Shown here one piece after another: positions 49,889 to 58,741 of a DNA stretch of 64,000 nucleotides (positions are counted from its first letter, which is position 1; each line of letters begins with the position of its first letter). The notes beneath the pieces are model-generated. The model saw nothing but the letters and a program-made list of their open reading frames with translations. It was not told where the DNA came from and searched no databases. The stretch is from contig NZ_CP040005.1 in the NCBI RefSeq assembly GCF_005696555.1, positions 2,542,001 to 2,606,000 of the forward strand, written 5' to 3'. The stretch is from Actinomyces sp. oral taxon 171 str. F0337 (GTDB taxonomy: Bacteria > Actinomycetota > Actinomycetes > Actinomycetales > Actinomycetaceae). Made by a program: the position numbers and the translations under genes.

Positions 49889-49921
49889 CTCGCGTTCACA
49901 CCCTTTGCCCCTGAACGCGAG
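49889..49921. repeat. Inverted repeat upstream of the array
   Basis: CTCGCGTTCA (49889-49898) and TGAACGCGAG (49912-49921), perfect 10-bp arms with a 13-bp spacer. It could be an operator or a hairpin in a leader. Confidence 0.55.
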
Positions 49922-50035
49922 GCCCAAGGTACGACCGCGACGGCAGAGACGGCATGGGTGCACCCAAGAGGCGCAGGACGAACTGCCTCACGAATTCTGC
50001 CGCACGATTCGTATCTGCCCATCACAATGGGGGCC

Positions 50036-52141
50036 ATGCCTCCCGTGACTTCTCCCGCCGACGCCGGTCGCGACAACACGGCATCGACTGACCCCATCGA
50101 CACGTCCACCGGCCAGGCCTCTGACACCGAAGCGCGGGAGACCGGGCGAGGGGCGGCCGGTATCACGCAACGTCTCCTGCACGTCCTGCCGGCGATGAGA
50201 ACCGGGGCGCTGCTCAGTGTCATCGGAGCCGTCGTGCTCTTCTTCGCCTGGCCGAGCGGCGTTTACACCTTCACCTTGTGGAGCACGCCTCCCGCCGTGA
50301 TCGCAGCATTCTGGTTCATGACCATTATTCTCCGCCCCCTGCCCTCGCGGTTCCGCGACCCAGCCCACGGCTCCCGCATCACCGTCATACGCACGGCGGT
50401 CGCCGTCCTGGCGATGAGTGGGATCGCAGTGTTCGCCGCTTGGATGACATGGGAGTGCCTGTCGACGTGGTCCTCCGTGCTCTCCCACACCGGAATCAAC
50501 GCCGTGGAACTCGTCGCCATCGCCGTGGGCGCAGTGGGACTGGCACTTCTGAGCATCACCGACATTCTCATTCGCACGATCCGGGCCGCCGTACTGCCTC
50601 CGGAACTCTACCGGCGGACATGGTGGACACGCCTCCGGCGGCCTAGAAGGCCGGTTCAACGCCCCGAGGGCCCGCGACGTCGGACGCTCGCACGCGCCAC
50701 TCTGGTGCTGGCGCCCTCTGTCATCCTCGCCGGGGCCGCCGCCCTTCCCCTGAGCCGACCCAAGAGGGTGATCCAGAAGCCGGCTGCACCATCAGCCGCC
50801 GAGAACCTTCCCGCCTACCCCACCTCCCTGGCCGGCAAGCCCGCCTGGGTCAAGGATATCGACAACGTCCTCGACATCGTGGCGGGAGCCGCCGGCCCCG
50901 TCATCCACACAGCCGATGGCGTCATGGGCCTCAAGCCCACAGACGGCAGCGTCCTGTGGAGCTACGAGCGCCCGGGCTCAACGTACCTTGAGACTTTCAA
51001 TCGCCTCCCGAATTTCATAGGCAACAGATTCCATCGGACGCTGACTGTCAGCCCCAACCATCGTTACGTCGCCTTCCGCCTGGCCGGCCCAGAGCAGACA
51101 GGAGACGTACGAGACATTGACCAGTCGGCAATCACAATCGTCTTGGACACCGTCACCGGACAGGTGGCCATTGACCATCTCTCCGATGATGGCGTCCTTC
51201 AGATCACGGACTCCGCCATCATGGACGGGAGCAAGATCTACACCATTGACAGCGACACCGAGACATGGGATTTTGATGAACATGGCTCGACCCCCTTCAG
51301 TCAGGGGATGAAATACTCAGGAACAGCGGGACACTCGACCTTCATCGTCAATGCCGACGCCGACAGCGAAAGCGGTCAAGGCGACCGCAACCCACAGTAC
51401 GGCCGCCTATCCCTTGTTTCACAGGACAATCCCGAGCAGGTCCACACCTCTCCCCCATCAGCGCTGACGACAGAGTATCCGAATGCCATCTGCATTGATG
51501 GCTGGACGGTGGTCTATCGCGACGGAGCCCCGACGAACGCCAACGGTTCCTTCCATCAGGGCTGGGAGATGCAAGCCGTCACCCTGGACTCCCTCGTCTC
51601 CGAAGAAGGCTCTCAGCAGCAAAGATATGACCTGGGGAGAAGTGCGGGCATCAACGACACTGCATCAATAACCACAGGAAAGATCGTCACGCTTCCAGGA
51701 ACACCCTCATCGTCGGCACAAAAAACCCTCACAGAACACTCTTTCGGTTCCTGGGAGGAACCTCGTACAGTCTCAGCGGTCTTCGATCCCTCAACGCAGA
51801 AGCTCCTACCCATGGACCAGCCCTCAGGACTCATCCGAGCGGTTGGGGTATCACCTACGAGCACACCCGACAGCCTCGAGGCAAGAGTGCGAGTCGCCCC
51901 CATGGGCCACGGAGAGGAGGTCTCCTTCCCCATCTCACCGGGGAGCATTTTCCACCCACCGGGATCAGACGAATACAACCCCGACATGAAGGATATCGCC
52001 ATCGCGCTCGACGATTCCTCGGAGGTGTCCGCGCTTCACGCCCCAGGCGCCAACATCATCATCCTCAACCCCACGGCGCAACCCAACGACCACCCCCACA
52101 CCTATCGCCTTTTCGGCCTCACGGAGGGTGCAACAACATGA
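50036..52141 (+). CDS. Cassette protein A1: five-TM protein with extracytoplasmic PQQ-like propeller
   Basis: 701 aa. Predicted helices at about 56-72, 84-99, 117-138, 156-178 and 219-238 place the long C-terminus outside the membrane. The outer part (265-700) has propeller-type blades, e.g. AGAAGPVIHTADGVMGLKP followed by DGSVLWSYERP, then LDTVTGQVAIDHLS, and GTAGHSTFIV. The -GxVxWxY- and VLDTxTGxV elements are PQQ/WD-like, but no ligand site is evident. ATG 50036 (MPPVT) is chosen because A2 and A3 begin MPPTA; CACAAT ends 7 nt upstream. It overlaps B1 by ATGA. Function unknown. Confidence 0.82.
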   Translation: MPPVTSPADAGRDNTASTDPIDTSTGQASDTEARETGRGAAGITQRLLHVLPAMRTGALLSVIGAVVLFFAWPSGVYTFTLWSTPPAVIAAFWFMTIILRPLPSRFRDPAHGSRITVIRTAVAVLAMSGIAVFAAWMTWECLSTWSSVLSHTGINAVELVAIAVGAVGLALLSITDILIRTIRAAVLPPELYRRTWWTRLRRPRRPVQRPEGPRRRTLARATLVLAPSVILAGAAALPLSRPKRVIQKPAAPSAAENLPAYPTSLAGKPAWVKDIDNVLDIVAGAAGPVIHTADGVMGLKPTDGSVLWSYERPGSTYLETFNRLPNFIGNRFHRTLTVSPNHRYVAFRLAGPEQTGDVRDIDQSAITIVLDTVTGQVAIDHLSDDGVLQITDSAIMDGSKIYTIDSDTETWDFDEHGSTPFSQGMKYSGTAGHSTFIVNADADSESGQGDRNPQYGRLSLVSQDNPEQVHTSPPSALTTEYPNAICIDGWTVVYRDGAPTNANGSFHQGWEMQAVTLDSLVSEEGSQQQRYDLGRSAGINDTASITTGKIVTLPGTPSSSAQKTLTEHSFGSWEEPRTVSAVFDPSTQKLLPMDQPSGLIRAVGVSPTSTPDSLEARVRVAPMGHGEEVSFPISPGSIFHPPGSDEYNPDMKDIAIALDDSSEVSALHAPGANIIILNPTAQPNDHPHTYRLFGLTEGATT

Positions 52142-53343
52142 GAATCACCGAACATCGGCACATAAGGGGCAGTCGTTACTCACAACGTCCCCGATGTCGC
52201 TTCACCGCACTGGTAGCGCTCGCCCTCACGCTGTCCTCCCTGACTGCATGCCGCCCCACGGACGGCACCCCGGACGACTCCGGAAAGCCAGCGCTCAGCC
52301 CCATGAGCGCCGAGGAGGCGAGGGCAATCAAGATCGACGACAGCCGCCCAGGAGCCGTCTCTCCCCTGCCGACCAGGAGCGGCCCCCTCCATCTCGACAT
52401 CACCTGCGACATAGACGCCCCTTCAGCGCTGGTGAAGCATGACAACCAGGGCGATATCGTCTGGGCCAAGAAAACCACTCCCAGGATTTCTGGCGTGTGC
52501 ACGAGCGAGACCATGACTCCCCAAAGCGCAGCAGTTCGCCTCCTCTTCACCTCAACCAGTGGTTATGCAGTTGTCAGCCCGGATACTCACTACGCCTCCT
52601 TCATTCTCCTCCCCTCCAACGCGACGAGCGATAACAGGCTTCCGGGCGACAAGAGGACGAGGGACTTCACCATCGCAGACCAGCGAGCCTACGTCGTCGT
52701 CATCGAGACAGAGACCGGAAGGACTGTCCGCACCGATGAGGTCAAGGGGCTGATCCTGGGCCAGGTGCTCACCAATGACACCCTGGCCGTGGAGACCTCC
52801 CAGGCCTACTACCCCGGCGGCAACGGGCACGGGACCATCACCACGTACTCCCTGGCCAAGCCGACGGCCAAGGCGACCACGATCCCCACCGACAAGTGGC
52901 TCGTCGGGGCCACCCAGGACTCCCTGCTGCTGGCGCCGTCCAACATGAGCCAAGGGCGTTACGGCACTCAGCCTCTCACCCGCCTGAGCAAGGGCGGCGA
53001 CGTCGTCGGAACAATCGCTGGCGTGACCGGCGTCTACCGGGGCGGATGGGTCGAACGCGTCAGGGACGCCGGCACACCGCCCCCGAAGGACAGCGCCTCG
53101 GGCCCTCCTCGGGCCGTCCCCACTGAGCTGGTCCACCTTGACTCCGGCGTCACCACCGACGTGGCGGGACTCAAGGTGGAGGAGGTCGCGTTGCCGACTG
53201 CTGCAGGGCTCCTCGTCTCCCGGGAGACCACCACCGGTGAGGGCCAGAACCGCGAGACCACCTCCACCCCGCAGTTCTGGCTCAGCGCCGCCGACGACGG
53301 CCACCGCCACACCGAGAACCTCGAGCAGTTCTCCACCAAGTAA
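52138..53343 (+). CDS. Cassette protein B1: lipoprotein
   Basis: 401 aa. Signal peptide ending in lipobox LTAC (Cys near residue 38), so a membrane-anchored outer protein. The body has strand-rich repeats: GYAVVSPDTHYASFIL, QRAYVVVIETETGRTVRTDEVKGLILGQVLTND and GVYRGGWVERVRD. The last residues read FWLSAADDGHRHTENLEQF then STK, a tail shared by B2 and B3. It starts inside the A1 stop (ATGA). Codon use matches A1. Its partner is presumably A1; role unknown. Confidence 0.82.
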   Translation: MRITEHRHIRGSRYSQRPRCRFTALVALALTLSSLTACRPTDGTPDDSGKPALSPMSAEEARAIKIDDSRPGAVSPLPTRSGPLHLDITCDIDAPSALVKHDNQGDIVWAKKTTPRISGVCTSETMTPQSAAVRLLFTSTSGYAVVSPDTHYASFILLPSNATSDNRLPGDKRTRDFTIADQRAYVVVIETETGRTVRTDEVKGLILGQVLTNDTLAVETSQAYYPGGNGHGTITTYSLAKPTAKATTIPTDKWLVGATQDSLLLAPSNMSQGRYGTQPLTRLSKGGDVVGTIAGVTGVYRGGWVERVRDAGTPPPKDSASGPPRAVPTELVHLDSGVTTDVAGLKVEEVALPTAAGLLVSRETTTGEGQNRETTSTPQFWLSAADDGHRHTENLEQFSTK

Positions 53344-53396
53344 CGCCCATCCGGCCCCCCACCGAAGGACCCTCACGCCATGCCGCCTACCGCCGA
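53275..53396. repeat. B1-A2 junction repeat
   Basis: About 122 bp covering the end of B1, the 36-bp spacer and the first codons of A2, nearly identical to 56532-56652. Confidence 0.85.
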
Positions 53397-55425
53397 GTCC
53401 CCATCCGGTGCTGACACCGGCGCCGCCGCGAAGGCCCCTTCTGGTCAGCGCCGTCGCGGATGGTCCAAGCGCCTCACCAGCATTCTGAGCACGCTTCGGA
53501 TCGGTTTCCTGCTCGCGTCGGCCACGGCCGTCGGGCTGTACTTCCTGTGGGATGTCGGCCTGTCCCACCTGTTCACTCCACTGCGCAAGCAGTGCCAGTA
53601 TCCGGTTCTCATCGCCGTCGGGCTCTGGGCCGCCTGCGCCGCCATCTGCACCAAGAGCTTCAGTGAGTGGGCGGAGCAGAACGTCGGCACCTCCAAGCCG
53701 CCGAAGCTCCCCCTCATCCTCCTGCCGGCAGGCATCGCGGGCTGCGCGGGCTACGCCGTCTGGCGGGTCATCCTGCTGTGGCGCGAGGTCCTGGACACCG
53801 GTTTTCATGTCGGCGAGCTGCTGGCCGTGGCCCTCGGTCTGGCCGCCGCCGGATTGTTGGCGACATGCGATGCCGTTCTCCGTGGGATCCGAGCATGTCG
53901 CCCTCGTGAATCAGTCCCCGACAATCCAGGCCGTGGCCGGCGCCGTTGGGTTCCGGCGCTCAGGCCGGTGGCGCTCAGCCGGCGCGCGGTTGCCACCACA
54001 GGCGCTCTGATCCTTCTGCCATCTGTTGTCCTGACGGGTATTGCGGCGGTCCCGCACTACCGCTGGACCATTCCCGTACACCACACGACCGCGGCACCCA
54101 TCAGCGACTCGCAGCTGCCGTCGCTCCCCTCTACTCTCGGCTCTCAAGCCGCCTGGAGCAAGGACGTCGACGGGATGCTCGACGTCGTCGGGGGCGCCGC
54201 GGGCCCCGTGGTCCTGACCACCTCCGGCCTCATGGGGCTCAACCCGAAAGACGGATCCGTTCGCTGGACGTACCAGCGTGATGGCGCCGTGTACTCCGCA
54301 CTGGTTTCGGATCGTGCCACGCAATCCTTGGGCGACACCTACCTCATCACCAGCCCCGACCACCGCCATATCGCCCTGCGCCTGAGCGGCCCAGGTTTCA
54401 TCATCAACGGCGGGAAACAGAATCACGGCAGCCCGGACCGCCAGGACGTCCAGACTTACGTCTCCCTGGTACTCGACTCCGTCACCGGCAAAGTGACTCA
54501 CGAGCACGTCAGCGCAGGAGGGGCGTTCCAGCTCACGGACAGCGCCCTGCTCGATGACACAACCGTCTACTCACTGGACAAGGACACCAAGCTCTGGGAC
54601 TTCCGGAGCGCCGGGCTTCAGGTACCAAGCCTCGGACCAGGTGCCTATATCGGCACGGCCGGGCATGCGTCCTTTCTCATCGAAAGCGGCAACGACAGCC
54701 GTCTATGCCTCATCCCGCAGGCACACCCGGACCAGATCACTGCCGCTCCCAACCTGCTCGAGAACCATCTAGGTCGGGTGGTGGTCATCGACGGATGGGT
54801 CGCCTACTTCGACAACAATGCGTGGTCACAGGCCACAACTATGACCGAGACCGGCCATGCGTACGCGGCGAGCCTCGACGGCCTGGCCGGCGTGCCAGGT
54901 GCCGACACCCAGACCTACGACCTGGGCGTCACGCTGGGCGTTAATGCCCTGGCGTCCTATGCATCAGGAACACTGGCGATGCTGCCATCGAGCCCACCAC
55001 CCAACACCGCCGACAGGTTTCCTGACTTCAGAGAGTTCTGGGACGGAGTGCCGTCGGTCGGGCAGGTCTTCGACCCGCACAGCAAGGCAGTGAAACCCGC
55101 TCGAGAGTCGGCAGGAATCTCTGGTATCGCCGTCGGCATCGCCTCCCCGGCAACAGAGAGGAAACCCGGAGGTCAGATCACCGCCCGCACCCCCGACGGC
55201 CACTCCGTCTCCCTTCCCATCGCCCCTGGGACGACTTTCTACGCGCCAGGTACCGGCGACTCCTCCAACTCTCAGCTCAACGACTTGGCAGTCGCGCACG
55301 CCGGCGGCACCTACCTGTCGGCAGTAAACACCCCTGGCGTCACACTCGTCACTCTGAACGCCGCACCTCCAGGAAATGGGGCATCACGATACGTCAGGAT
55401 CTACGGCATCACGGGAGGGAAATGA
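53380..55425 (+). CDS. Cassette protein A2: five-TM protein with extracytoplasmic PQQ-like propeller
   Basis: 681 aa. Helices at about 40-57, 73-91, 110-134, 145-169 and 203-226. Outer propeller from residue 255: GGAAGPVVLTTSGLMGLNP, DGSVRWTYQRDG, LDSVTGKVTHEHVS, LTDSALLDDTTVYSLDKDTKLWDF, GTAGHASFLI and GVPGADTQTYDLG. The same elements occur in order in A1, A3 and A4. A GAAGGA ribosome site lies 10 nt before the ATG. It is coupled to B2 by ATGA. Confidence 0.82.
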   Translation: MPPTAESPSGADTGAAAKAPSGQRRRGWSKRLTSILSTLRIGFLLASATAVGLYFLWDVGLSHLFTPLRKQCQYPVLIAVGLWAACAAICTKSFSEWAEQNVGTSKPPKLPLILLPAGIAGCAGYAVWRVILLWREVLDTGFHVGELLAVALGLAAAGLLATCDAVLRGIRACRPRESVPDNPGRGRRRWVPALRPVALSRRAVATTGALILLPSVVLTGIAAVPHYRWTIPVHHTTAAPISDSQLPSLPSTLGSQAAWSKDVDGMLDVVGGAAGPVVLTTSGLMGLNPKDGSVRWTYQRDGAVYSALVSDRATQSLGDTYLITSPDHRHIALRLSGPGFIINGGKQNHGSPDRQDVQTYVSLVLDSVTGKVTHEHVSAGGAFQLTDSALLDDTTVYSLDKDTKLWDFRSAGLQVPSLGPGAYIGTAGHASFLIESGNDSRLCLIPQAHPDQITAAPNLLENHLGRVVVIDGWVAYFDNNAWSQATTMTETGHAYAASLDGLAGVPGADTQTYDLGVTLGVNALASYASGTLAMLPSSPPPNTADRFPDFREFWDGVPSVGQVFDPHSKAVKPARESAGISGIAVGIASPATERKPGGQITARTPDGHSVSLPIAPGTTFYAPGTGDSSNSQLNDLAVAHAGGTYLSAVNTPGVTLVTLNAAPPGNGASRYVRIYGITGGK

Positions 55426-56600
55426 TGGGCAAGCACCCTCGCAACGCACTTACGTTCACGCCCCCTTTCGGCGCCACACCACACACGTTCTTCATCGCAC
55501 TGTGCGCCATCGCCGTCACCCTGACAATTTCCTTAAGTGCCTGTGCCCCTCTCAGCTCAAAAGCCACTCACGAGCCTCTCGCGATCACCTCACGCACCCT
55601 GAAGAACATCGATGAGCTCAATACGCCATCCACCCCCACCAACGGTGGGACGCATGTTTCAACAGCCCTGAAAAACAACATCCTCACGGTTGCGAGCATC
55701 AACTCCGCAGAGCACACACCTCAATGGGCTCTCGACATCAGCCTCACCAACGCCCCTGACAGCAGCATCTCGTGGCCGGACTATTCAGACCACGACCTGA
55801 CAGGGCGATTGAGTGCCACAACAGTTGGCGCACTCGTTGTGAGCCCCCATGGGAACTACGTCTCCCTCGCGTTACAGGTGACTCGGAAGCAGGAGGACGA
55901 GCCACAGCTCACCGATCAGTCGAGCACTGTGGAACTGGCCTCACAGCAACGCGGTTACGTCGTCGTTCTTGATGCCAGGACCGGGAAGACCGTCCTCACC
56001 CGGGAGGTCTCCGGTTTCATCCTGGCGCAGGCCCTCACCAACGATCACCTCGTCGTCGAAACCGCTCGCGCCTACTTTCCCGCCGGGGAGGGCAAAGGCA
56101 CCATCACCGCCTTCCCGCTTAATGGAACCTCCTCCCCCACCACGACTCCCACCGATCAGTGGCTCGTGGGAGCCGGCGATGACTCACTGCTCCTGTCACC
56201 GCAGCCGCGTTACCCCGGAATGTGCAGCAGCCCCTGCGGCCCCTTCACCCTGACGCGCATCAGCACGAATGGTCACAAACTGGCTACCATCACGCATGCA
56301 GACAGGGTCTACCGCGGGGGCTGGGTCGAGAGGTACAAGGAGCCCGCCCCAGACGGCGGGGACGGCGAAGCATCTGCGCAGGCAGCAAGAGAGGTGGTCG
56401 ATGTCGACACCGGTGCCGCCACCGACCTCAACGGCGACCATGCCGAGGAGACAGGGCTGCCCACCGGGCCTGGGCTTCTCGTGATGAGGAGACCCGATCC
56501 CGACAAGCAGAGCTCGCCGTCGGTGCCGGTCTTCTGGCTCAGCGCCGCCGACGATGGCCACCCCCACACCGAGAACCTCGAGCAGTTCACCACGAAGTAA
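55422..56600 (+). CDS. Cassette protein B2: lipoprotein
   Basis: 392 aa. Signal peptide FIALCAIAVTLTISLSAC gives lipobox LSAC. The body parallels B1: ALVVSPHGNYVSLALQ, QRGYVVVLDARTGKTVLTREVSGFILAQALTND, DRVYRGGWVERYKE, and the tail FWLSAADDGHPHTENLEQF then TTK. The first 120 codons look less GC-biased at third positions than the rest, suggesting a different origin or relaxed selection there. The ATG lies in the A2 stop, with a second ATG three bases on. Confidence 0.82.
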   Translation: MMGKHPRNALTFTPPFGATPHTFFIALCAIAVTLTISLSACAPLSSKATHEPLAITSRTLKNIDELNTPSTPTNGGTHVSTALKNNILTVASINSAEHTPQWALDISLTNAPDSSISWPDYSDHDLTGRLSATTVGALVVSPHGNYVSLALQVTRKQEDEPQLTDQSSTVELASQQRGYVVVLDARTGKTVLTREVSGFILAQALTNDHLVVETARAYFPAGEGKGTITAFPLNGTSSPTTTPTDQWLVGAGDDSLLLSPQPRYPGMCSSPCGPFTLTRISTNGHKLATITHADRVYRGGWVERYKEPAPDGGDGEASAQAAREVVDVDTGAATDLNGDHAEETGLPTGPGLLVMRRPDPDKQSSPSVPVFWLSAADDGHPHTENLEQFTTK

Positions 56601-56652
56601 CGCCCGACCGCCCCGCAACGAAGGACCCTCACGCCATGCCGCCTACCGCCGA
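56532..56652. repeat. B2-A3 junction repeat
   Basis: Counterpart of 53275-53396: the end of B2, spacer with GAAGGACCCTCACGCC, and MPPTAD start of A3. Confidence 0.85.
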
Positions 56653-58741
56653 CGTCGAGACACCCATCGGCGACTCCCCCTGCGCTTCCGGCCGCAGCGC
56701 CGACCAGGACGATACGGCCCTCGACCGTCGCAGACGCCGGCATCAGCGTATCGTGGCGGGCCTGAGATCACTGCGTTTCGGATGTCTCCTCGGCATGGTG
56801 GCCGCGGCCGCCCTCTACGTCATCTGCGGCAGCGGGATCGCCAAGGTGACGCTCAAGCTCCCCCTGCTGTCCTGGAAGGGGCTGGCGCTGAGCGCGTTCC
56901 TGTGGGTGTGCGGCGTCGCCCTCTGGCCCGAGCCGCGACTTGGCACCCCCAGCACACGCAGCAGGATTCTGACCGCGGTCCGAACAGCACTCATGCTCCT
57001 GCCGGCTGTCCTGGTCCTGGCCTCGGCCGCGTACGCCGCCATCCCGGTTGCCCGGCTCTGGAGGTCCGTCCTCTCCACCTATACGGTCAACCTCGGCGAG
57101 GCCCTGGCCTACTCCACGGGGATCGTCGCCTTCGGCCTCCTGCTGTCGACTGACATTCTTCTGCGGGCCTCGCGCGCTCTGTTCGAGCCTTATGCCAGCA
57201 CATCGCTGTACGAATCCACCCCGATCTCATCACGGCTGCTCGATCTGCGCCATGAGCTGCGCGAGCAACCATGGCGTTCAACCCTGCGGACCCGCAGTCC
57301 TCGCGCCCTGCTCGCCCTCGTTCCCGTCGTGGCTCTCGTCGTGTCCTTCACCGTCCCCTACATCGGCCACCCGACGGCATCCCACCGACCGACCATCGCA
57401 CAAGCCACGGGCCCGTCCATGAGCACCGCCCAGCTGCCGGCGTACCCCACCGGCTTCGCCTCGCAGGAGACGTGGACCAAGAACCTGGCGAGCGGACAGG
57501 ACGTGATCGCCGGCGCTGCCGGCCCCATCGTTCTCACCTCCGATGGAGCCACCGGGCTCGACCCCCGTGACGGCTCGAACCGCTGGAGCTACCAGCGCAA
57601 GGGCTCAACAGCGGGAAAAGTCATCCGCAGTCCCGATGGCCGCTACATGGCGATGAGATTCGATGAGCCGACCATCTACACATCCCTGACCAACACGGCC
57701 GGAGAGCTCGACTCCTCGACGCCAAAGGCCACCGTCGTCCTGGACACCATCACCGGAGCCACGGTTTTCGACTGGCGCGGCGACAGTACCCTCCAGATGA
57801 CCGACTCGGCAGTCCTCTACGGCACCACCGCCTACTCGCTGAAGGACCGGTCGACCATGTGGGACCTTCGAAAGCTCACCGTTGACGGCGCCTCAGGCTC
57901 TCAGTCCGCTCAGGCCGCCTACTTCGGCGCGGCTGGTCACTCGGCCTTCGTCCTCAGTCTCCCCTCGGGGGACCACGACGTCGTCGTATCCCAGAAGGAT
58001 CCCACCACCACGCATGAGCTTCCTGACCTCACCCCCCGGTCATCCCCTCAGACCACCCGCGGGTCGAACGTCGACCACAGCCCCGTCGTCATCAACGGCT
58101 GGGCAGTCGTCGACAAACCCGGCGGGAAACAGGTCAAACCGTCATGGTCCGAGAAGGGCCTACAGGATAAGGAGGTCCAAGCCGTCAGCCTCGACGGCCT
58201 GGCCGGTGTCCCCGGAGCAGATACTCGGGCCTACGATCTCGGCATGACCTCCGAGGTCAACTCGGTCGCCTCCAGGAAATCGCAGACTCTCGTGACCTTC
58301 CCGCCCCTCCCAGAGGAGAAGCCAAAGGATGACGTGGACTTAGAGCTTCACCTGTGGGAGGCCTCCGGCACTGTCGGCTCCGTCTTCAACCCTCGGACCC
58401 TGGCGGTGACGACGGCGGCACAGACGCCGGGACTCGCCGCCGCCTCCGTCGGCATCACCCAGGCCGCCGTGGGTGAAGCCGTCGAGGGACGGATCACCAT
58501 CAAGCCCGCAGACGGGTCATCAGGCGCATCAATCCCCCTGGCGCCAGGGACAACATTCGCTCCGCCGGGAGACACGCTCTACAACCCTCAGCTCAAGGAT
58601 CTGGCACTCGCCGACGTGAAGCCGGAAGAGAATCTAGTGAGCGCCATCAGTACTCCCGGCGCCACCATCATTATGGTTCGGACAGGCACGCGGTATTCCG
58701 GCACCTCTCGCATCTACGCCGTGGGAGGAGAAGCCCGATGA
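56636..58741 (+). CDS. Cassette protein A3: five-TM protein with extracytoplasmic PQQ-like propeller
   Basis: 701 aa from ATG 56636 (MPPTADVETP); the longer open frame upstream overlaps B2 and is not used. Five helices, e.g. CLLGMVAAAALYVICGSG and LGEALAYSTGIVAFGLLLSTDILL, then AGAAGPIVLTSDGATGLDP, DGSNRWSYQRKG, LDTITGATVFDWRG and GVPGADTRAYDLG. It has the same layout as A1, A2 and A4. It is coupled to B3 by ATGA. Confidence 0.82.
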   Translation: MPPTADVETPIGDSPCASGRSADQDDTALDRRRRRHQRIVAGLRSLRFGCLLGMVAAAALYVICGSGIAKVTLKLPLLSWKGLALSAFLWVCGVALWPEPRLGTPSTRSRILTAVRTALMLLPAVLVLASAAYAAIPVARLWRSVLSTYTVNLGEALAYSTGIVAFGLLLSTDILLRASRALFEPYASTSLYESTPISSRLLDLRHELREQPWRSTLRTRSPRALLALVPVVALVVSFTVPYIGHPTASHRPTIAQATGPSMSTAQLPAYPTGFASQETWTKNLASGQDVIAGAAGPIVLTSDGATGLDPRDGSNRWSYQRKGSTAGKVIRSPDGRYMAMRFDEPTIYTSLTNTAGELDSSTPKATVVLDTITGATVFDWRGDSTLQMTDSAVLYGTTAYSLKDRSTMWDLRKLTVDGASGSQSAQAAYFGAAGHSAFVLSLPSGDHDVVVSQKDPTTTHELPDLTPRSSPQTTRGSNVDHSPVVINGWAVVDKPGGKQVKPSWSEKGLQDKEVQAVSLDGLAGVPGADTRAYDLGMTSEVNSVASRKSQTLVTFPPLPEEKPKDDVDLELHLWEASGTVGSVFNPRTLAVTTAAQTPGLAAASVGITQAAVGEAVEGRITIKPADGSSGASIPLAPGTTFAPPGDTLYNPQLKDLALADVKPEENLVSAISTPGATIIMVRTGTRYSGTSRIYAVGGEAR

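Larger units (their letters stand above)
49635..50035. other. Divergent intergenic region between clpC and cassette array
   Basis: 401 bp holding the clpC control sites, a 10-bp-arm inverted repeat and the start-proximal hexamer of the first A gene; no gene is recognised in it. Confidence 0.6.
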
